A DNA stretch of 64,000 nucleotides from Tianweitania aestuarii (GTDB lineage Bacteria > Pseudomonadota > Alphaproteobacteria > Rhizobiales > Rhizobiaceae), in assembly GCF_018457165.1 (NCBI RefSeq), contig NZ_JAFMNX010000002.1, positions 124,001 to 188,000 on the forward strand, in the 5' to 3' direction. Positions within the stretch are counted from its first letter, which is position 1. Every line of letters begins with the position of its first letter. Made by a program: the position numbers and the translations under genes. Below the pieces are notes generated by a model. It was not told the DNA's origin, did no database searches, and worked only from the letters and a program-made list of their open reading frames with translations. Shown here piece by piece: positions 1 to 8,414 of this stretch.

Positions 1-762
1 CATCGACACCTTCTTCACGGTCGAAGCAGACTTCGCGATCAGGATCTTGCCGACTTCGGTGGAGCCGGTGAAGGTGATCTTCTTGACCAGCGGATGCTCG
101 CAAAGCTCGTCGCCGATCTCGCTCGCCGATCCCGTCACGACGTTGACCGCCCCTTTCGGGAAACCGGCTTCCTCGCACAACGCGCCCCAGGCGAGACCGG
201 AATACGGCGTCTGCGAGGCAGGCTTCACCACCGCCGTACAGCCTGCGGCAAGCGCCGGACCGATCTTGCGCGCCAGCATCGAAGACGGGAAATTCCAAGG
301 CGTGATCGCGGCAATGACGCCGGTCGGCTCTTTGGTGACGAGAATGCGCCGGTCAGCCCAGGGCGACGGCACGACATCGCCATAGGTGCGGCGCGCTTCT
401 TCGGCAAACCAGAGGATATAGGCAGCCGACGCCCCGACCTCGCCCTTGGCCTCGGCAAGCGACTTGCCCTGTTCGAGCGTCAGAAGCTCGGCCAACGAAT
501 CCTGATTGTCCATGATTGCGTCATGCAGCTTGCGCAGAAGCTTGGAGCGTTCGAGTGCGGAGGTCTTGCGGTAAAACAGGAACGTCTCGTTCGCCGCTTC
601 GATCGCGCGCTTGGTTTCGGCGCGGCCACCTCTTGGAACGGTGCCGATCTTCAGACCCGTGGCGGGATTGATCACGTCGATCGTCGCACCCGAATCGGCC
701 TGCACCCATTCGCCGCCGATCAGGTTCGCTTCCCTCATGAACTGGCTGTATTTCTGCAGCAT
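1..762 (-). CDS. NAD(P)-dependent aldehyde dehydrogenase, succinate-semialdehyde type (3' end outside window)
   Basis: The first 254 residues are present; the C-terminal half runs off the left edge. The visible part is the cofactor-binding domain of the aldehyde dehydrogenase superfamily, with ITPWNFP at residues 153-159 and FTGSTEVGK at 231-239. The catalytic Glu and Cys lie beyond the edge. The N-terminus (IGGEWVQADSG, NPATGLKIGTVP) resembles GabD-type succinate-semialdehyde dehydrogenases, which oxidise the aldehyde to succinate, but a related aldehyde is possible. The start is ATG at 762 with AGGAGG about 7 nt upstream. The AEC permease gene lies 63 bp upstream on the same strand, so co-transcription is possible. 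Confidence 0.85.
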   Translation of the reverse strand, partial: MLQKYSQFMREANLIGGEWVQADSGATIDVINPATGLKIGTVPRGGRAETKRAIEAANETFLFYRKTSALERSKLLRKLHDAIMDNQDSLAELLTLEQGKSLAEAKGEVGASAAYILWFAEEARRTYGDVVPSPWADRRILVTKEPTGVIAAITPWNFPSSMLARKIGPALAAGCTAVVKPASQTPYSGLAWGALCEEAGFPKGAVNVVTGSASEIGDELCEHPLVKKITFTGSTEVGKILIAKSASTVKKVSM

Positions 763-825
763 CGACTATCCTCCTGCTTCTCTGCGACATTTCAGGACCC
801 GGATGATCCCTGCTCGTCGGGCAGG

Positions 826-1776
826 TTAATAGAAAACGTGCTCCGCCACAAAGAGCCAGACAACCGTGGTTCCTACCGCAAAGGCCGTCGAGGTCGTCAT
901 CGTGTTGGAGGTCAGCGCCTGTCCCGTGCCGAACCGCGTGGCGATCAGATAGGGATTGATGCCGCTTGGAATGGCCGCAGCCAGCACCGCCACCTTGGCG
1001 CTGAGCGGCGGCATGTCGAGCAACAAGGCGATGACGAGGGCCGAAGCCGGCATCAGGACGAGCTTGAAAGCCGTCAGGCATAGAACCGGCTTCAGATGCC
1101 CGCCGATGCCGAAGCGGCGCAGCGACAGGCCCATCGCAAACAACGCTACCGGCACCGCCGCATTGGCAAAAGCATCCACGAAGCGCATCACGAAAGCAGG
1201 GATCGGCACGCCGGAAAAGCGCCAGACGAGGCCGATCAGAATGCCGATCACGATGGCGTTCGACAAAAGCTTGCGGCCGAAATCCAGAAGCACTGTCCCC
1301 ATGGCGGGACGTTCCAGATCTTTTGGCCGCATCAGTTCGAACAACAGGATCGACAGACCCATCATGATCGGCAGATGGATCGAGATGATCAGCGACAGCG
1401 TCGTGAAGCCTTCCTGACCGTAAACGCCGAGGCTGAGCGGAATGCCGAGCATCAGGAGGTTCGAGAAGCCGGACGCCAGACCGCCTGTCATGGCCGTTCG
1501 GTCATCACGCCCGAACGCCCGCTTGAGCGTGAAAAAGGCCACACCCCAGGCAATGAACACGGAAGAAAAATAGGTGACCCACAAGGCCCAGGGCGCCGTA
1601 CCGCCGAAAGTTGCGGTGGCCACCGTGCGGAAAAGCAGCATCGGCAAACCGACGCTGACCGCAAACTGCGTCAGGGCCTCGCCCACGTCGAGTTTCAAAA
1701 AGCCGCTCAGCGCGGCAAGATAGCCGAGCGCCACTAGGCCGAACACGAACAGGATGGTTTCGATCAACGCGTGCAT
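826..1776 (-). CDS. AEC-family (auxin efflux carrier-like) permease
   Basis: A 316-residue polytopic membrane protein with about ten hydrophobic segments spread evenly over its length. The opening (helix, then ALGYLAALSGFL) and the internal SGFSNLLMLGIPL and AAAIPSGINPYLIA segments are typical of the AEC family, which exports or imports small organic acids in bacteria. The second half repeats the fold of the first, as expected for this family. Its position directly upstream of a semialdehyde dehydrogenase suggests transport of a related carboxylate; this is inference. The substrate cannot be read from sequence. Confidence 0.85.
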   Translation of the reverse strand: MHALIETILFVFGLVALGYLAALSGFLKLDVGEALTQFAVSVGLPMLLFRTVATATFGGTAPWALWVTYFSSVFIAWGVAFFTLKRAFGRDDRTAMTGGLASGFSNLLMLGIPLSLGVYGQEGFTTLSLIISIHLPIMMGLSILLFELMRPKDLERPAMGTVLLDFGRKLLSNAIVIGILIGLVWRFSGVPIPAFVMRFVDAFANAAVPVALFAMGLSLRRFGIGGHLKPVLCLTAFKLVLMPASALVIALLLDMPPLSAKVAVLAAAIPSGINPYLIATRFGTGQALTSNTMTTSTAFAVGTTVVWLFVAEHVFY

Positions 1777-1836
1777 GCAAGTTCGATAGGCCTGCCCGCA
1801 GCAGGGAGCAACACGGCTTTCGTCTCACGAAGAAAA

Positions 1837-1858
1837 AGCCGGGCTTATTGGCCCGGCT
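1837..1858 (-). terminator. Rho-independent terminator after the DUF2171 gene
   Basis: Perfect 8-bp stem AGCCGGGC / GCCCGGCT with a 6-nt loop. On the minus strand it is followed by TTTTTCT, so it ends transcription of the minus-strand gene that stops at 1892. Confidence 0.8.
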
Positions 1859-1891
1859 ATTTGGTCGTCGCAGTAAGTGCGAACGGGTCGA

Positions 1892-2149
1892 TCAGGCCGA
1901 CTTGCCGCTTTCTTCTTCCTCGAAGGTCACGGCCACGTCGCCATTGGCCGACAGGCGAACCTTGTCACCTTCCACATCGGCAACCAGGCCGAGCGAGATG
2001 TAATGATGGTGACCTTCGTGATTGCCCTCGCCGCTGTCCTTCTTGGTCAGCTTGATGCGCTCGCCTTCGACGCGGTCCACCGTGCCGACGTGAACGCCGT
2101 CTGCGCCGATAACCTCGGCATGTTCCTTGATCTTGCTGGCAATAGACAT
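1892..2149 (-). CDS. DUF2171 family small cytosolic protein
   Basis: An 85-residue acidic protein. The pattern IKEHAEVIGADGVHVGTVD, then IKLTKKD, a His-rich loop (EGNHEGHHHYISL, about residues 40-52) and VEGDKVRLSANGD is characteristic of DUF2171, a small beta-barrel-like family of unknown function common in Rhizobiales and sometimes linked to stress. There is no signal peptide. The gene stands alone, with its own terminator downstream and about 160 bp of non-coding DNA before the divergent phosphatase gene. The His cluster could bind metal, but nothing here tests that. Confidence 0.8.
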   Translation of the reverse strand: MSIASKIKEHAEVIGADGVHVGTVDRVEGERIKLTKKDSGEGNHEGHHHYISLGLVADVEGDKVRLSANGDVAVTFEEEESGKSA

Positions 2150-2310
2150 ATCAGCATCCTTTTCGATCTACGGATTGATTGTGCGGACGAGAAACGCAGC
2201 CGCCGCAGGAAAGATGCATTCATCCTGCCAAGAGTTCAGCACGCAGCGTCACCGGCAAACTCCTTGTTCGTTGATTTGGCATTCCGGTCGCGGGTCGCTA
2301 TCTCATCATC

Positions 2311-2880
2311 ATGATCCGCATCGCCAGCCTGCTGCTTGTTCTCCTCCTGAACCCGCTCGTTTCCTTTGTCGCACCGGCCAACGCCACCGAAGCCGGATGG
2401 GCTTTGCTACGCGAAGGCGGACACGTCGTTCTCCTGCGTCATGCTTATGCCGCCGGCACGACAGACGCGCCCCGGATCGATCTCGACGATTGCCGCACCC
2501 AGCGCGGTCTTTCCGACCGCGGCAAACAACAGGCACGCCGGCTCGGCTCCCTCATCGCTGCCCGCGCGCAACCCGTCGTAGAGGTTTACACAAGCCGCTA
2601 TTGCCGCACCCGCGAAACTGCCGACCTCGCCTTCGGCAGCAGCCTCGTGACGGATCTGCCAGCACTTGATCCAACGGGAGACCAAGCCGCCCAGGAAGCG
2701 GCGAAGAACGAGATCCTGTCCCTGGTGGAAGGCTTCACCCGCTCGGGCAATCTCGTCTTCGTCACCCATGACGACGTTATCCGTTCGCTGACCGGCTCGG
2801 GTGCGCGTGAAGGCGAAGCGGTGATCGTGCGACGCAGCCCCGAAGGCCTTCACATCGCCGCCCGCATCATCTTCAATTAG
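2311..2880 (+). CDS. Exported histidine phosphatase superfamily protein
   Basis: 189 residues. Residues 1-25 form a signal peptide (hydrophobic LLLVLLLNPLVSFVAPANA), so the mature protein should be periplasmic. The phosphohistidine motif is LRHA at 42-45. A second catalytic His lies in LVFVTHDDV near residue 150, and TSRYCRTRETA gives the conserved Arg region. The family transfers phosphate through the His of the RH(G/A) motif; members this small with a signal peptide are usually acid phosphatases of unknown substrate. The gene reads away from the DUF2171 gene. Confidence 0.82.
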   Translation: MIRIASLLLVLLLNPLVSFVAPANATEAGWALLREGGHVVLLRHAYAAGTTDAPRIDLDDCRTQRGLSDRGKQQARRLGSLIAARAQPVVEVYTSRYCRTRETADLAFGSSLVTDLPALDPTGDQAAQEAAKNEILSLVEGFTRSGNLVFVTHDDVIRSLTGSGAREGEAVIVRRSPEGLHIAARIIFN

Positions 2881-2960
2881 CGGGCTTTAAAGTAGCCGTT
2901 CACGGAACCTTCCCCGCTTCCCGAGCATTCTTTGCCCGACCCGAAACCGGAGACGATATC

Positions 2961-3437
2961 GTGAAAGATAAGCAAGAATTCTGGAAGATGCTGTCCAGCT
3001 TCAAGGTCGCAATGCTGACCACCCATGACGGCGAGGAAATCCGCTCCCGCCCAATGGCGCCGCATTTCGACGAGAACGAACACGTCGTTCGCTTCCTGTC
3101 TAACGCCGATGCGCCGAAGACCGAAGAGATCAGCGAAGAGCGTCACATCAACCTGACCTTCGCCAACGAAAGCACCAACGACTTCGCGTCGCTTTCCGGC
3201 ACCGCGACTCAGAGCCAGGATCGCGCGATGATCAAGGAACTCTGGAACGCCTATGCCGACGCATGGTTCGACGGCGATGCCGAAACGGCCGATGTGGTCG
3301 TCATCACCTTCCGTCCGCATGAGGGCCAGTATTGGGATGCAACCGGCAGCTCGATCCTCCACGCCTTCGAGGTTGTCCGGACGAAAGTGACCGGCGGAAC
3401 GCCGAATGTTGGCGAACACGGCAAGGTCACGTTCTGA
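2961..3437 (+). CDS. Pyridoxamine 5'-phosphate oxidase-fold (general stress protein-like) protein
   Basis: 158 residues with the split-barrel FMN-binding pattern of the general stress protein 26 subgroup: MLTTHDGEEIRSRPMAP near the N-terminus, then VVRFLSNADAPKTEEI and INLTFANESTNDFASLSGTA. Members bind FMN or a related flavin and probably reduce or sequester small molecules; they are not vitamin B6 synthesis enzymes. The start is GTG at 2961, with GGAG upstream. A very strong terminator follows immediately, so this is a single-gene unit. Confidence 0.83.
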   Translation: MKDKQEFWKMLSSFKVAMLTTHDGEEIRSRPMAPHFDENEHVVRFLSNADAPKTEEISEERHINLTFANESTNDFASLSGTATQSQDRAMIKELWNAYADAWFDGDAETADVVVITFRPHEGQYWDATGSSILHAFEVVRTKVTGGTPNVGEHGKVTF

Positions 3438-3454
3438 CCTCTCACCAAGCTGCG

Positions 3455-3482
3455 AAAAGGCGGACGATCGTCCGCCTTTTTT
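3455..3482 (+). terminator. Rho-independent terminator after the PNPOx-fold gene
   Basis: Perfect inverted repeat AAAAGGCGGAC GATC GTCCGCCTTTT running into a T run, 18 bp after the stop codon. It separates this gene from the acpXL operon. Confidence 0.9.
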
Positions 3483-3511
3483 GCATTTTTTGCTCAGCCA
3501 AATCGCTGTTT

Positions 3512-3540
3512 TGCGCTCCCATACGACCGTTCTGCGCTCC
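3512..3540 (+). promoter_or_regulatory. Two TGCGCTCC direct repeats 21 bp apart upstream of acpXL
   Basis: TGCGCTCC occurs at 3512-3519 and again at 3533-3540. The 21-bp period is two helical turns, which would put both copies on the same DNA face. They lie about 120 bp upstream of the acpXL start, in the only non-coding DNA that could hold its promoter. A role as an activator site is inferred, not shown. Confidence 0.25.
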
Positions 3541-3656
3541 GATTTGATCGTGCTGGCAGCCCCGGTTTCGGCAAAGGCCCTTCCCCTTACCCGCAAAACG
3601 ATTTAGGAACCGCGGCCAAAATCCATCACTGATTGCTATCAGCAAGGGAATTGCCC

Positions 3657-3938
3657 GTGCCTTCCACCTTCGACAAGGTTGCCGACATCATCGCTGAAAC
3701 CAGCGAGATCGACCGCGACAGCATCACCCCCGACAGCCATACGATCGACGATCTGGGCATCGACAGCCTGGATTTCTTGGACATCGTGTTCGCGATCGAC
3801 AAGGAATTCGGCATCAAGGTGCCGCTCGAAAAGTGGACGCAGGACGTCAACGAAGGCCGCGCTTCGACGGACGAATACTTCGTCATGAAGAACCTGTGCG
3901 CCAAGATCGACGCCCTCGTCGCCGCTAAAGCTTCTTAG
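3657..3938 (+). CDS. acpXL: Acyl carrier protein AcpXL for very-long-chain lipid A acyl groups
   Basis: 93 residues, acidic, matching the special rhizobial acyl carrier protein that carries the 27-hydroxyoctacosanoate chain of lipid A. The phosphopantetheine site is [13 protein letters not shown], with the attachment serine at residue 37. [21 protein letters not shown] is the AcpXL-specific helix region. I chose GTG at 3657 because AAGGGA sits 8 nt upstream and the protein then begins [11 protein letters not shown] like its relatives; an in-frame TTG at 3633 would add eight residues. It is the first gene of the operon running to lpxXL. Confidence 0.95.
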   Translation: MPSTFDKVADIIAETSEIDRDSITPDSHTIDDLGIDSLDFLDIVFAIDKEFGIKVPLEKWTQDVNEGRASTDEYFVMKNLCAKIDALVAAKAS

Positions 3939-3958
3939 ATAACAGACACTTACATCTG

Positions 3959-5125
3959 ATGAGCGCACGCGACGTCGTAATCACCGGGATCGGGCTCGTG
4001 TCTTCGCTGGGCGAAGGCACGGGACAGCATTGGCAGCAGCTGACCGTTGATCAGCCCCAGCCCACCCTCGATCGCGACCGCTTCACGCCCTACACGGTTC
4101 ATCCTCTGCCGCAGCTCGATTGGGGTCTGCAGATCCCCAAGCGCTCCGACCAGCGGCAGATGGAAACCTGGCAACGCCTCGGCACCTACGCAGCCGGCCT
4201 CGCCCTCGACGATGCCGGCATCAAGGGCGACGAAGCCCTGTGCGCCACCATGGACATGATCGTCGCAGCCGGCGGTGGCGAGCGCGACATCACCGTCGAT
4301 ACCTCGATTCTCGAAAAGTCGCAGAGCACCTCGGACAAGGAAGTTCTTCTCAACGAACGCCTGACCACAGACCTTCGGCCGACCTTGTTCCTGGCGCAGC
4401 TGTCAAATCTGCTCGCCGGAAATATCTCGATTGTTCATAAGGTTACCGGCTCCTCCCGAACCTTCATGGGAGAAGAAGGCGCGGGCGTGTCGGCGATTGA
4501 AACCGCTGCCGCGCGTATCCGCAGCGGCCAGTCCACCCATCTCCTGGTCGGTGCATCCTACCAGACCGAACATCCCGACATGCTGCTGAACTACGAACTC
4601 GGCGGCTATCTTCATCGTGGTGATTGGGCTCCCGTTTGGGATCGTGCCAAGGCACAAGGCGGCGGCATCGTCAGCGGTTCCGGGGGCGCCTTCCTCGTCC
4701 TGGAATCACGCGAGCACGCCGAAAACCGCGGCCGCAAGATCTACGCAAAGCTCGGACGTGTCGCGGCTGCAGGTGCTGCCCCCGACGAAGCGCAGATCAC
4801 CCACATGCTCAGCGAACTCGACCTATCCGGGCAGCATCTCGCGATTTCCGGCGCCACCGGCGTTGAGACGATCACCGATGCTGAACGCTCCGCGCTGGTG
4901 GCTGCCGGCTTGACCCCGCGCGGCTTCAACAGCCTGACCGGTCACCTCAAGGAAGCGCAATTCCCGTTCGCCGTTGCGCTGGCAGCGCTTGCCGTCTCGC
5001 ACGGCGCAGCGCCCGCCCGGATGGCTTCCGGCGAAGCACCGTTCTCGGGCCCGCTGGACATGGCAGTTGCCACCAGCTTCGGTTATCGTCGCTACGGCGG
5101 CGTTGCGGCCCTCAGCCGCGCCTGA
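3959..5125 (+). CDS. fabF2XL: Degenerate beta-ketoacyl-ACP synthase of the AcpXL cluster, active-site Cys absent
   Basis: 388 residues with the thiolase fold of FabF-type condensing enzymes (VVITGIGLVSSLGEG at the start, SGSGGAFLVLES near 235-245, NSLTGHLKEAQFPFAVALAAL near the end). Where the partner FabF has TACASGATAI, this protein reads MGEEGAGVSAI around residues 170-180, so the nucleophilic Cys appears replaced by Glu173. The HGTST motif is also missing. Only the last His region (TGHLKEA) remains. This is the pattern of chain-length-factor-like subunits, so it probably pairs with the complete FabF encoded next. It starts only 20 bp after acpXL, leaving no room for the fabZ-type dehydratase gene that other rhizobia carry here. 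Confidence 0.88.
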   Translation: MSARDVVITGIGLVSSLGEGTGQHWQQLTVDQPQPTLDRDRFTPYTVHPLPQLDWGLQIPKRSDQRQMETWQRLGTYAAGLALDDAGIKGDEALCATMDMIVAAGGGERDITVDTSILEKSQSTSDKEVLLNERLTTDLRPTLFLAQLSNLLAGNISIVHKVTGSSRTFMGEEGAGVSAIETAAARIRSGQSTHLLVGASYQTEHPDMLLNYELGGYLHRGDWAPVWDRAKAQGGGIVSGSGGAFLVLESREHAENRGRKIYAKLGRVAAAGAAPDEAQITHMLSELDLSGQHLAISGATGVETITDAERSALVAAGLTPRGFNSLTGHLKEAQFPFAVALAALAVSHGAAPARMASGEAPFSGPLDMAVATSFGYRRYGGVAALSRA

Positions 5126-5152
5126 GTCCCGCCCCTACGGCAAGGAACCACC

Positions 5153-6421
5153 ATGACGAGCACCGTGGATCATCTTGGCAGGCCTATCGTGGCCGTCACC
5201 GGTCTGGGCGTTGTAACCTCGCTCGGCGTCGGCAAGGCCGAGAACTGGGCGGCGCTGACTGCCGGCAAGTCCGGCATTCATCCGATCACCCGCTTCCCGA
5301 CCGACCATCTGCGCACCACCATCTCCGGCATGGTGGATTTCCTGCCGTCAAGCGGCAAGGGCAACTCGGCCCTGACCGAGGAACTCGCGGCGAAGGCAGC
5401 TGAAGAAGCCATTGCTCAGGCAGGCCTTGGCAAGGATTTCGGCGGCCCTCTCTTCCTGGCCTCCCCACCCATTGAAATGGAATGGGCTGACCGCTTTGCG
5501 CTCTACAGCGGCCAGGAGGACGAAGAAGGCTACGCTCGCCTGCTGACCGCCGCTCGGTCGCGCAACGATCGCGCGCTGTTTGAAGGCTCGCAGTTTGGCT
5601 ACATCGCCGATGCGCTGTCCGCTCGCTTCGGCACACGCGGTTTGCCGATCACGCTGTCCACCGCTTGCGCATCCGGGGCCACCGCAATCCAGCTCGGCGT
5701 TGAAGCAATCCGCCGTGGCGAAAGCGACCGCGCCCTTGCCATTGGCGCCGACGGCTCGGCCTCCGCTGAAGCGCTGATCCGCTTCTCGCTGCTGTCGGCA
5801 TTGTCCACGCACAACGAAGCCCCCGAAAAGGCATCCCGCCCCTTCTCCAAGGACCGCGACGGCTTTGTGCTCGCCGAAGGCGGCGCGGCATTGGTGTTGG
5901 AATCGCTGGAAAGCGCTCGCGCCCGGGGTGCCAAGGTGCTCGGCATTCTGCAGGGCTGCGGCGAGCGCGCCGACGACTTCCATCGCACACGCTCCAAGCC
6001 GGACGGCTCGCCGGCCATCGCTGCGGTCAAGGCTGCGCTTGAAGACGCTGGCCTCGGCATCGACGGCATCGATTACGTGAACGCGCATGGCACCTCGACG
6101 CCGGAAAACGACAAGATGGAGCATCTGTCGCTATCGACCGTCTTCGGTGAGCGCATCAAGTCGATCCCGGTCTCTTCCAACAAGTCGATGATCGGTCATA
6201 CGCTTTCGGCTGCTGGTGCCGTGGAAGCCGTGTTCTCCTTCCTCACCATGCAGGAAGGCGTGCTGCCGCCCACGATCAACTACGACCATCCGGATCCGGC
6301 AATCGATCTCGACGTCGTACCCAATGTGAAGCGCGACGCTGATGTGCGCGCGATCCTGTCGAACTCTTTCGGCTTCGGCGGCCAGAACGCCTGTCTTGCA
6401 CTGGCACGGGAGCCAAACTGA
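5153..6421 (+). CDS. fabF1XL: Beta-ketoacyl-ACP synthase II, complete catalytic triad
   Basis: 422 residues. This FabF-type condensing enzyme has all catalytic elements: Cys172 in TLSTACASGA, His in NAHGTSTPEND (about 310) and His in NKSMIGHTLSAAGAVE (about 345). It elongates acyl chains on AcpXL with malonyl-ACP during synthesis of the C28 lipid A chain; the specific role comes from operon membership. AAGGA lies upstream of ATG 5153. The stop codon overlaps the start of the alcohol dehydrogenase gene (TGATG), indicating translational coupling. Confidence 0.93.
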   Translation: MTSTVDHLGRPIVAVTGLGVVTSLGVGKAENWAALTAGKSGIHPITRFPTDHLRTTISGMVDFLPSSGKGNSALTEELAAKAAEEAIAQAGLGKDFGGPLFLASPPIEMEWADRFALYSGQEDEEGYARLLTAARSRNDRALFEGSQFGYIADALSARFGTRGLPITLSTACASGATAIQLGVEAIRRGESDRALAIGADGSASAEALIRFSLLSALSTHNEAPEKASRPFSKDRDGFVLAEGGAALVLESLESARARGAKVLGILQGCGERADDFHRTRSKPDGSPAIAAVKAALEDAGLGIDGIDYVNAHGTSTPENDKMEHLSLSTVFGERIKSIPVSSNKSMIGHTLSAAGAVEAVFSFLTMQEGVLPPTINYDHPDPAIDLDVVPNVKRDADVRAILSNSFGFGGQNACLALAREPN

Positions 6422-7446
6422 TGCGCGCTTTGCAGCTGATCGAAGACCGCCGGCTTGAAACGGTCGATCTGCCGGAACCCGACGCGCCTGAGCTAGGTGA
6501 AGTCACCGTCGTGATCAAAGCCGTTGCGCTTAACCACATCGACGTGTGGGGTTGGCGCGGCATGGCCTTTGCCAAGCGCAAGATGCCGCTGGTGATTGGC
6601 GCGGAAGCCTCCGGCGTGGTCGAGACAGTCGGTCCCGGCGTATCGAACCTGCGTCCGGGCGAACTGGTTTCAATCTACGGCGCGCGTACCTGCGGCCGCT
6701 GCAAGAACTGCGTCGAGAAGCGCGACAACCTCTGCGAACATGTGCAGGGCGTACACGGCTTCCACCTCGATGGCTTTGCGCAGGAACGCATCAATCTGCC
6801 GGCGCGCCTCCTCGTCCCCGCCCCTCCCGGCGTGTCGGATGTCGCGGCAGCCCTGGCACCGGTGACCTTTGGAACGGTCGAACACATGCTGTTCGACAAT
6901 GCCAAGCTGCAGCCCGGCGAAACGATCCTGGTTCACGCCGGCGGCTCAGGCATCGGCACGGCAGCGATCCAGCTTGCCAAGAAGATGGGCTGCACGGTGA
7001 TCACCACCGTTGGCTCCGACGCAAAGATCGAGCCAGCCAAGGCGCTGGGTGCCGACCACGTCATCAACTACCGCGAAGACCGCTTTGAAGGCGTGGTGCG
7101 TAAGCTCACGAAGAAGCGCGGCGTGGATGTGGTGTTCGAGCATGTCGGCGCCGATACGTTTGCCGGCTCCATGTTGTCGATGAAGAAGGGCGGCCGCCTC
7201 GTCACCTGCGGCTCCACTTCCGGCGTTTCAACACAGATCAACCTGATGCAGCTGTTCCAGCAGCAGCTGAAGCTGCTCGGTTCCTTCGGCTGCCGCATGG
7301 AAAACATGGCGAACGCCATGCAGAAGATGGCGCAAGGCCTCGTTCACCCGATGATCGATACCGAAGTGAGCTTCGACGACATCGACACGGCGCTGAAGCG
7401 CATGGAAGGTCGCGACGTATTCGGCAAGATCATTCTGCGGGTGTGA
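6421..7446 (+). CDS. adh2XL: Zinc-type alcohol dehydrogenase / quinone reductase family protein of the lipid A cluster
   Basis: 341 residues of the medium-chain dehydrogenase/reductase superfamily. The N-terminal catalytic domain keeps the structural zinc lobe (CGRCKNCVEKRDNLC, about residues 91-105). The Rossmann motif is VHAGGSGIGTAAIQLAKKMG near 171-190. In rhizobial acpXL clusters this gene is thought to supply a reductase step for the very-long-chain fatty acid, possibly in place of an enoyl reductase; that biochemical role is not settled. Its start overlaps the upstream stop by one base and its stop overlaps the lpxXL start (TGATG). Confidence 0.9.
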   Translation: MRALQLIEDRRLETVDLPEPDAPELGEVTVVIKAVALNHIDVWGWRGMAFAKRKMPLVIGAEASGVVETVGPGVSNLRPGELVSIYGARTCGRCKNCVEKRDNLCEHVQGVHGFHLDGFAQERINLPARLLVPAPPGVSDVAAALAPVTFGTVEHMLFDNAKLQPGETILVHAGGSGIGTAAIQLAKKMGCTVITTVGSDAKIEPAKALGADHVINYREDRFEGVVRKLTKKRGVDVVFEHVGADTFAGSMLSMKKGGRLVTCGSTSGVSTQINLMQLFQQQLKLLGSFGCRMENMANAMQKMAQGLVHPMIDTEVSFDDIDTALKRMEGRDVFGKIILRV

Positions 7447-8411
7447 TGCGGGTCTTTATCGCCACCCTCAGGAACCGCTTCGAGCTTTTCCAATACTGGA
7501 TCGTCGCGCAGCTCGTGTTCGGCGTCATGGCCCTGCTGCGGCTGGCACCACCGGATGCCGCGCTCAACTTTGCAGACAAGTTCGCCCGTACGCTCGGCCC
7601 ACTCACCGGCCGCCACAAGGTCGCGGTCGACAATCTGCGGCAGGCATACCCTGAGAAGTCGACGGAAGAGCATGGATCAATTGCCCGCGACATGTGGGGA
7701 AATATGGGTCGGCTCGCGACCGAGTATGTCTTTCTGGACAAGCTGTTCGACTTCAACCCGGAAACGAACGGCGAAAACCGCGTCGAGATCAACAAGGTCG
7801 GAGAACCGATCTTCCACCGCCTTCGCGACGAGCAGAAGCCGCGCTTGTTTTTTACCGGTCATCTCGGCAATTTCGAGTTCCTGCCGATCGTGGCGGCGAC
7901 GTTCGACCTGCAGATGACGTCGATGTTCCGGCCACCCAACAATCCTTATCTCGCGAACTATGTGCTGCGCCGCCGCTCCGGCGCCATGGGTTCGCTGCTG
8001 GCATCGCGCCGGGGCGTGGCGTTCAGCGTCGCACGCATCCTGGAAAATCGCGGCAATGTCGGTGTTCTCGTCGACCAGCACTTCATGCAGGGCGTGCCCA
8101 CCACCTTTTTCGGTCGCGCCTGCGAAAGTAGTCCACTGGTGGCGAAGCTGACGCGCAACTACGAATGCGACGTGCACCCGGCCCGCTGCATTCGTTTGCC
8201 GAACAATCGTTATCGGCTCGAAATGCAGGAAGCCTTGGTGCTTCCACGTGACGCCAACGGCCGCATCAATGTGGCCGGCACCACACAGCTCCTCAACGAC
8301 ATTGTGGAAGGCTGGGTGCGGGAAGATCCTGGCCAGTGGATGTGGTTCCACAAGCGCTGGAAGATCAGCAAGCGCAAGAAGAGAAAAATAGCGGCGAAGC
8401 CCGCCGCCTGA
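7446..8411 (+). CDS. lpxXL: Lipid A very-long-chain acyltransferase LpxXL (LpxL/HtrB family)
   Basis: 321 residues, one N-terminal membrane anchor (QYWIVAQLVFGVMALLRL) and the LpxL/HtrB lysophospholipid acyltransferase fold. The catalytic HX4E motif is H139-LGNF-E144 (FFTGHLGNFEF). It transfers the 27-hydroxyoctacosanoyl group from AcpXL to lipid A at the inner membrane, as known for LpxXL. ATG 7446 overlaps the upstream TGA; a GTG three bases earlier is also possible. The basic C-terminus (KISKRKKRKIAAKPAA) could help membrane attachment. It is the last gene of the operon and its stop is 3 bp from the convergent L,D-transpeptidase gene. Confidence 0.93.
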   Translation: MRVFIATLRNRFELFQYWIVAQLVFGVMALLRLAPPDAALNFADKFARTLGPLTGRHKVAVDNLRQAYPEKSTEEHGSIARDMWGNMGRLATEYVFLDKLFDFNPETNGENRVEINKVGEPIFHRLRDEQKPRLFFTGHLGNFEFLPIVAATFDLQMTSMFRPPNNPYLANYVLRRRSGAMGSLLASRRGVAFSVARILENRGNVGVLVDQHFMQGVPTTFFGRACESSPLVAKLTRNYECDVHPARCIRLPNNRYRLEMQEALVLPRDANGRINVAGTTQLLNDIVEGWVREDPGQWMWFHKRWKISKRKKRKIAAKPAA

Positions 8412-8414
8412 GCG

